Assembly (NCBI GenBank): GCA_937891825.1
Contig: CALAHN010000033.1
Location: 1-60,004 of the forward strand
From: an uncultured Alphaproteobacteria bacterium
Lineage (GTDB): Bacteria; Pseudomonadota; Alphaproteobacteria; Bin95
DNA: 60,004 nucleotides
Direction of reading: 5' to 3'
A program made the position numbers and the translations under genes. Shown piece after piece: positions 56,200 through 60,004 of this stretch (position 1 is the first letter of the stretch; each line of letters starts with the position of its first letter). The notes beneath the pieces are model-generated. The model ran no database searches, was not told the origin of the DNA, and was given only the letters and a program-made list of their open reading frames with translations.

Positions 56200-56832
56200 A
56201 TGCTTGGACGTCGCAGGCCACGCACAGTGTTCGGCAGGGTTCAGGCGCTGCTCTGGCCAGCCGGGGGATTCGGCCGCGCCGGCCGATATCTGGCGCGTCG
56301 GATCATCCGCATCAAAGGCTCGCCCCATGCAATCGCCGCCGGCGTCGCATCGGGGGCCGCGGTCAGTTTCCTGCCCTTGCCGGGGCTGCATTTCATTCTG
56401 GGCGCCATTCTCGCGCTTGTCGCGCGCGGCAGCTTGCTGGCGAGCGCGGTCGGCACTTTCATCGGCAATCCCTGGACCTTTCCGTTGATCTGGGTCGGCG
56501 GCTATCGCATCGGCCGCTGGCTCGGCTTCGGCGAGGGCGCAGAGTTGGGGGAAGGCGCGCTCGGCCGTCGCCTGACCGGGGTTGTGAAGGATCTATGGCA
56601 AGGCAAGTTCGCCGCCGCCGCGGTCGATAGCTGGCCGGTCATGGCGCCGGCGCTGGTCGGCGGCGGGTTGATGGCGGTCGTCGTCTGGGTCAGTTTCTAT
56701 TTCCTCGGCAGAAAGATCGTCGCTGGCTACCAGGCTCGGCGGCGACAGAAACTGGAAGCCGGGCGCGCCCGCCGCCAGATGGCGCGCACGGACGCAGCGA
56801 CGGCGTCGTTCGGAGAGGAAAGCAAGGCATGA
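56200..56832 (+). CDS. DUF2062-domain membrane protein
   Basis: The 210-residue membrane protein has the DUF2062 pattern. ASGAAVSFLPLPGLHFILGA contains the first helix, then GTFIGNPWTFPLIWVGGYRIG, and one further helix lies near residues 145-170 (ALVGGGLMAVVVWVSFYF). The C-terminus is basic and disordered. The function of the family is unknown. It starts 6 bp after Rel/SpoT and overlaps pdxJ by 4 bp, so it belongs to the rpoZ-rel-pdxJ-acpS run. Confidence 0.85.
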   Translation: MLGRRRPRTVFGRVQALLWPAGGFGRAGRYLARRIIRIKGSPHAIAAGVASGAAVSFLPLPGLHFILGAILALVARGSLLASAVGTFIGNPWTFPLIWVGGYRIGRWLGFGEGAELGEGALGRRLTGVVKDLWQGKFAAAAVDSWPVMAPALVGGGLMAVVVWVSFYFLGRKIVAGYQARRRQKLEAGRARRQMARTDAATASFGEESKA

Positions 56833-57572
56833 GCCATCAACGCTTGCGGTTGGGCGTCAATATCGACCACGTTGCGACCGTCCGGAACGCCCGGGGGGCC
56901 GACTATCCTTCGCCATTGCGCGCGGCGAAGCTTGCGGCGGCGGCGGGGGCCGATGGCATCACCGCGCATCTCCGGGAAGATCGCCGCCATATTCGCGACG
57001 CCGATATCGCGGCGCTGGTCCGCGAAAGCGCGCTGCCGCTCAATTTCGAGATGGCCGCGACGGCTGAAATGACGAAGCTCGCCGTCGAAGCTCGGCCGCA
57101 TGCGGCATGCATCGTGCCCGAAAAGCGCGAGGAATTGACGACCGAAGGCGGCCTGGACGCAGCCCGTCTCAGCGATCGCCTGAAGCCGATCGTCCAGGCG
57201 CTTGGGGCGGCCGGGTGCCGGGTGTCCCTGTTCATCGAGCCGGATCTGGCCCAACTCAAGGCGGCAGTGGCGCTCGGCGCGCCGGTGGTCGAACTGCATA
57301 CCGGCCGCTACTGCGAGACCGAAGGCGCGGCCCAGGCGGCGGAGCTTGCCCGCATCCGGGAGGCCGCGGCGGCAGGGGCGGCGCTCGGCTTGGAGATGCA
57401 TGCCGGTCACGGCCTGTCGTTCGCGACCGTGCAGCCGATCGCCGCGATCCCGGAATTCGCCGAATTGAACATCGGCCATTTTCTGATCGGCGAGGCGATC
57501 TTCATGGGCCTCGGCCCCGCGATCCAGGAAATGCGCCGCTTGATGGACGAAGCACGAGGGGATGCGGCATGA
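56829..57572 (+). CDS. pdxJ: pyridoxine 5'-phosphate synthase
   Basis: PdxJ condenses 1-deoxyxylulose 5-phosphate with 3-amino-2-oxopropyl phosphate to give vitamin B6 phosphate. This 247-residue TIM-barrel protein has [51 protein letters not shown] and [13 protein letters not shown]. Length and all phosphate-binding loops are normal. It overlaps both neighbours by 4 bp. Confidence 0.97.
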   Translation: MSHQRLRLGVNIDHVATVRNARGADYPSPLRAAKLAAAAGADGITAHLREDRRHIRDADIAALVRESALPLNFEMAATAEMTKLAVEARPHAACIVPEKREELTTEGGLDAARLSDRLKPIVQALGAAGCRVSLFIEPDLAQLKAAVALGAPVVELHTGRYCETEGAAQAAELARIREAAAAGAALGLEMHAGHGLSFATVQPIAAIPEFAELNIGHFLIGEAIFMGLGPAIQEMRRLMDEARGDAA

Positions 57573-57976
57573 TCGTGGGCATCGGCAACGACCTGATCGA
57601 TATCCGCCGTATCGAGGCGACGCTGGAGCGCTTCGGCGACCGGTTCGTCGAGCGCATTTTCACCGATGTCGAGCGCGCCAAATCGGACCGGCGCGCGGCG
57701 CGCGCGGCCTCATACGCCAAGCGCTTCGCCGCCAAGGAAGCGTGCTCCAAGGCGCTCGGCACGGGCTTGCGCAAGGGCGTGTTCTGGCGGGACATGGGCG
57801 TCATCAACATGCCGGGCGGCAAGCCGACCATGCGGTTGACCGGCGGCGCCGCCGCCCGGCTCGCCACGCTCATTCCGCCTGGCATGGAAGCGCAGATCGA
57901 TCTGACGATCACTGACGAACCGCCTCTCGCCGAGGCGTTCGTTATTATCTCCGCCCGCCCGCTCGCGGGTTCGTGA
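57569..57976 (+). CDS. acpS: holo-[acyl-carrier-protein] synthase
   Basis: AcpS attaches the 4'-phosphopantetheine of CoA to acyl carrier protein. The 135-residue protein starts [19 protein letters not shown], quoted as [20 protein letters not shown], with the metal-binding Asp. It then has [21 protein letters not shown], the second hallmark. ATG at 57569 overlaps the pdxJ stop by 4 bp. In many alphaproteobacteria lepB-rnc-era follow acpS; here they do not and instead lie 6 kb upstream on the other strand. Confidence 0.96.
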   Translation: MIVGIGNDLIDIRRIEATLERFGDRFVERIFTDVERAKSDRRAARAASYAKRFAAKEACSKALGTGLRKGVFWRDMGVINMPGGKPTMRLTGGAAARLATLIPPGMEAQIDLTITDEPPLAEAFVIISARPLAGS

Positions 57977-58041
57977 TCGCTCGCCGTGGCGTGTTTTCGC
58001 CATAATGTCCGGGTAACGCCGGTGCGGTCAGGAGCCATGGG

Positions 58042-60004
58042 ATGACAGCGCAGCTCCCCTTGAAAGTCCGATTGTTGCGGCCGCTCGCCCAGGCGTTGCT
58101 GCTTGTCGAGCGGGTCTGGCGCGGCGTCTGGCCGGCCCAGGTCTTCCTTGCCGGATATCTCGGCCTCGTCGGTCTCGGCCTTCTGGCGGCGGCGCCCTGG
58201 CCGCTCCGTCTCGTCGCGCTGCTCGGGCTGGCGCTCGGCCTTGGCTGGGGCGCGGTCCGCCTGGCGCGCCGTTTCCGGGCGCCGACGGCGGTCGAGGCCG
58301 AACGGCGGCTGGAAGAAGACGCCGGCCTCGCCCATCGACCGTTTCAGGCGTTGCGCGACCGGCCGATGGCGACCGACGCCGTCGGCGCCGCCGCATGGGC
58401 CGCCCATATGGGCGCCATGGGCCGCGCGCTCGGCCGTCTGCGGCTTGGATGGCCGCGCCTGCAATTGACCCGGCTCGACCCCTGGGCGCTTCGCCATGCG
58501 GCCCTGTTCGTGCTGGTCGGCGGGGTCGCGGTCGGCTGGAGCGATTTCGGGCCGCGGCTCGAGCGCGCCTTGCAAGTCTGGCCGACGGAGCCGCCGCGGC
58601 CGAGCACGGTCGAGCTCTGGATCGATCCCCCGGCCTATACCGGCGCCGCCCCGATCCGCCCGACCGCGGCGCTTGGCGTCGTCGCTGTCCCCCAGGGCAG
58701 CATCCTGAAGGCGATCGCGACATCGAACGTCGGCCAGCCCATGCTGGTCGCCGGGACAGAGACCCTGGCCTTCCAGGCGACCGAAGCCCCCGACGAATAC
58801 ATGCTGGAAGCGCCGCTGACCATCGCCGGGCAGATCGCGGTGCTGGAGGCCGGCGGCGCGGCGCTGGCGGAATGGCCGCTGGAAATCATTCCCGACCTGC
58901 CGCCCCAAGCCGCCTTCGACGGCGATGTGCAGTTATCGGAAGCGGGCGTGCTGCGCTTCGACTATGTCGTCGCCGACGATTACGGCGTCGTCCTGGCCGA
59001 TATCGCGATGGCGCCGGCGGATGGCGAACCGGCCGGCGGCTATGGGGAGTCGGACGCCTTGCCGGCGCCGTTGCCGGCGGGCACGAAATCGGCGAAGGGC
59101 GCGATCTTCCGGGACCTGACGGCGCATCGATGGGCGGGCCGCACGGTCGAGCTGACGCTCCGCGCCCGGGATGCGATCGACCAGATCGGCCAAAGCGCGC
59201 CGCTCAGGTTCCCGCTGCCGGAACGGACCTTCGCGCATCCGGTCGCCCGCGCGCTCATAGCCGCCCGGCGCGACCTGGACCGGGAGCCGCTCATGCGGCC
59301 GCCGGTCGGCGCGGCGGTCGCGGCGCTCCTCGCGGCGCCCGAAGCCTACGATAACGATCTGACAGTCATGACGGCGCTCGCCCTGATCCGCGCGCGCATC
59401 CTGATCGACCTGAACGCCGGCTCCTACGAACTCGCCCGCGACCTGATGTGGGAAACCGCGCTCCGGCTTGAGGACGACGGCCTCTCCGCCGCGGAGCGCG
59501 CGCTCCGTCAGGCGCGGGAGCGGCTGGCGGAAGCGATGGCGCGCAATGCGTCGCCGGAGGAGATCGCCCGGCTGATCGAGGAATTGAAGGAAGCCCTCGA
59601 CCGCTTCCTGCAGGAAATGGCGGAAGCGCAGCAGGACCAGCAGAACGAACCGATGGATCCGAATGGGCAGTCGATGCGCAGCCAGGACCTGATGGACATG
59701 CTGGACCGCATCCGGGACCTCACCCAGGCAGGCGCGCGCGACGAGGCCCGCGACGCCCTGGCCGAAGTCGATCGGATGCTGGAGCAACTTTCCGGCGCCC
59801 GGATCACCCAGCAGCAGATGCAGCAGATGCAACAGCAACTGCAGGGCCTGCGGGAAACCCAGGAACTGATTCAGCGCCAGCAGCGCGTCATGGACGACAC
59901 GTTCCAGCAGGGACAGCAGCAAGGTCAACAGGGCCAACAGGGTCAGCAAGGCCAACAGGGTCAGCAAGGCCAACAGGGTCAGCAAGGCCAACAGGGTCAG
60001 CAAG
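58042..60004 (+). CDS. TIGR02302/DUF4175-family membrane protein, 3'-truncated by window edge
   Basis: An open frame from ATG 58042 (after CAGGAG 10 bases upstream) runs out of the window; about 654 residues are visible. Three hydrophobic segments (about 34-51, 55-73 and 149-170) place the N-terminus in the membrane, followed by a soluble part with repeated helices rich in Gln and Glu (about 490-625). The segment WIDPPAYTGAAP and the layout fit the alphaproteobacterial TIGR02302 family, of unknown function. The last visible 28 residues are a GQQ repeat encoded by an 18 bp tandem array. The start is 65 bp after acpS. Confidence 0.85.
   Translation, partial: MTAQLPLKVRLLRPLAQALLLVERVWRGVWPAQVFLAGYLGLVGLGLLAAAPWPLRLVALLGLALGLGWGAVRLARRFRAPTAVEAERRLEEDAGLAHRPFQALRDRPMATDAVGAAAWAAHMGAMGRALGRLRLGWPRLQLTRLDPWALRHAALFVLVGGVAVGWSDFGPRLERALQVWPTEPPRPSTVELWIDPPAYTGAAPIRPTAALGVVAVPQGSILKAIATSNVGQPMLVAGTETLAFQATEAPDEYMLEAPLTIAGQIAVLEAGGAALAEWPLEIIPDLPPQAAFDGDVQLSEAGVLRFDYVVADDYGVVLADIAMAPADGEPAGGYGESDALPAPLPAGTKSAKGAIFRDLTAHRWAGRTVELTLRARDAIDQIGQSAPLRFPLPERTFAHPVARALIAARRDLDREPLMRPPVGAAVAALLAAPEAYDNDLTVMTALALIRARILIDLNAGSYELARDLMWETALRLEDDGLSAAERALRQARERLAEAMARNASPEEIARLIEELKEALDRFLQEMAEAQQDQQNEPMDPNGQSMRSQDLMDMLDRIRDLTQAGARDEARDALAEVDRMLEQLSGARITQQQMQQMQQQLQGLRETQELIQRQQRVMDDTFQQGQQQGQQGQQGQQGQQGQQGQQGQQGQQGQQ
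59923..60004 (+). repeat. 18 bp tandem repeat encoding GQQGQQ, runs off the window
   Basis: GGTCAGCAAGGCCAACAG is repeated three times without a mismatch (59941-59958, 59959-59976, 59977-59994), is preceded by a diverged unit (59923-59940) and continues to the last base. The array is in frame (GQQGQQ per unit). Identical DNA units point to recent expansion by slippage. Confidence 0.9.

Noticed and set aside
53473-56391. 972-codon minus-strand frame opposite rpoZ and Rel/SpoT
   Set aside because: It is a GC-driven shadow of rpoZ and Rel/SpoT, rich in Arg, Asp and His, with no domain pattern. The plus-strand genes are unmistakable.
59933-60003. Leu-rich minus-strand peptide (LLALLT repeats)
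   Set aside because: It is just the antisense reading of the GQQ repeat in the DUF4175 gene.
1-60004. CRISPR arrays, insertion sequences, prophage, rRNA or tRNA genes
   Set aside because: I looked for regularly spaced repeats, transposase or integrase motifs and tRNA-like cloverleaf ends in the gaps and saw none; the gaps are short and explained by promoters, a riboswitch and palindromes.

Overview
The window is a 60 kb stretch of high-GC, gene-dense chromosome from an alphaproteobacterium. A Rhodospirillales-type or related non-photosynthetic heterotroph is my best guess. The reasons are the complete 14-gene nuoA-N operon running into birA-coaX-rnj, the IalB-RlmN pair, S6 and L9 with long charged tails, a TIGR02302/DUF4175-type membrane protein, a split glycine decarboxylase behind a tandem glycine riboswitch, and the lepB-rnc-era-recO and rpoZ-rel-pdxJ-acpS groups. 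Almost everything is core chromosome. I see no rRNA or tRNA gene, no CRISPR array and no insertion sequence.

Layout. (1) 1-3.2 kb: glycine cleavage genes gcvT-gcvH-gcvPA on the minus strand, led by a recognisable promoter and a tandem glycine riboswitch, and cut by the left edge. (2) 3.2-20.5 kb: nuoA-N (respiratory complex I) then birA, coaX and rnj, a tightly packed plus-strand run of about 17 kb with many 4-10 bp overlaps. (3) 20.6-23 kb: a TerC-family membrane protein and the coenzyme F420 genes cofE and cofD. (4) 23-31.3 kb, minus strand: a crotonase-family protein, a YtoQ-family protein, trmFO, a cyclic-nucleotide-binding/FHA-like fusion, an MFS transporter with a TauD-type dioxygenase, a HAD-IIA hydrolase and a PLP aminotransferase. 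(5) 31.5-38.5 kb: a 45-residue membrane peptide, rlmN and ialB, then rpsF-rpsR-rplI, a DUF192 protein, an NTF2-like protein and def-fmt-truA. (6) 38.5-46.5 kb: catabolic and accessory genes, namely a COG3618-type amidohydrolase, an Old Yellow Enzyme, a GMC oxidoreductase, a parDE toxin-antitoxin pair, an SDR, a carbamoylase/hydantoinase-type amidase and a second TauD-type dioxygenase. (7) 46.5-53.3 kb, minus strand: parC, recO, era, rnc, lepB, a family-5 uracil-DNA glycosylase and a NYN nuclease. (8) 53.5-60 kb, plus strand: rpoZ, a bifunctional Rel/SpoT, DUF2062, pdxJ, acpS and a DUF4175 protein that leaves the window inside a Gln/Gly tandem repeat.

How the genes fit together. The gcv genes make methylene-tetrahydrofolate and NADH. 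Folate one-carbon units are used by TrmFO and Fmt, and NADH is the substrate of the Nuo complex. def, fmt, the ribosomal genes, truA, trmFO, rlmN, era, rnc and rnj are translation and RNA-maintenance genes. Coenzyme synthesis is represented by birA, coaX, cofE/cofD, pdxJ and acpS. The parts most worth a second look are the F420 cofED pair (no cofC or deazaflavin synthase is in the window), the cNMP/FHA-like fusion with a degenerate phosphopeptide site, a two-copy dispersed palindrome, an unannotated-size membrane peptide, and the lepB-parC block lying inverted relative to acpS. I did not find an unmistakable new defence or mobile system; the only defence-like or mobile-like module is parDE.
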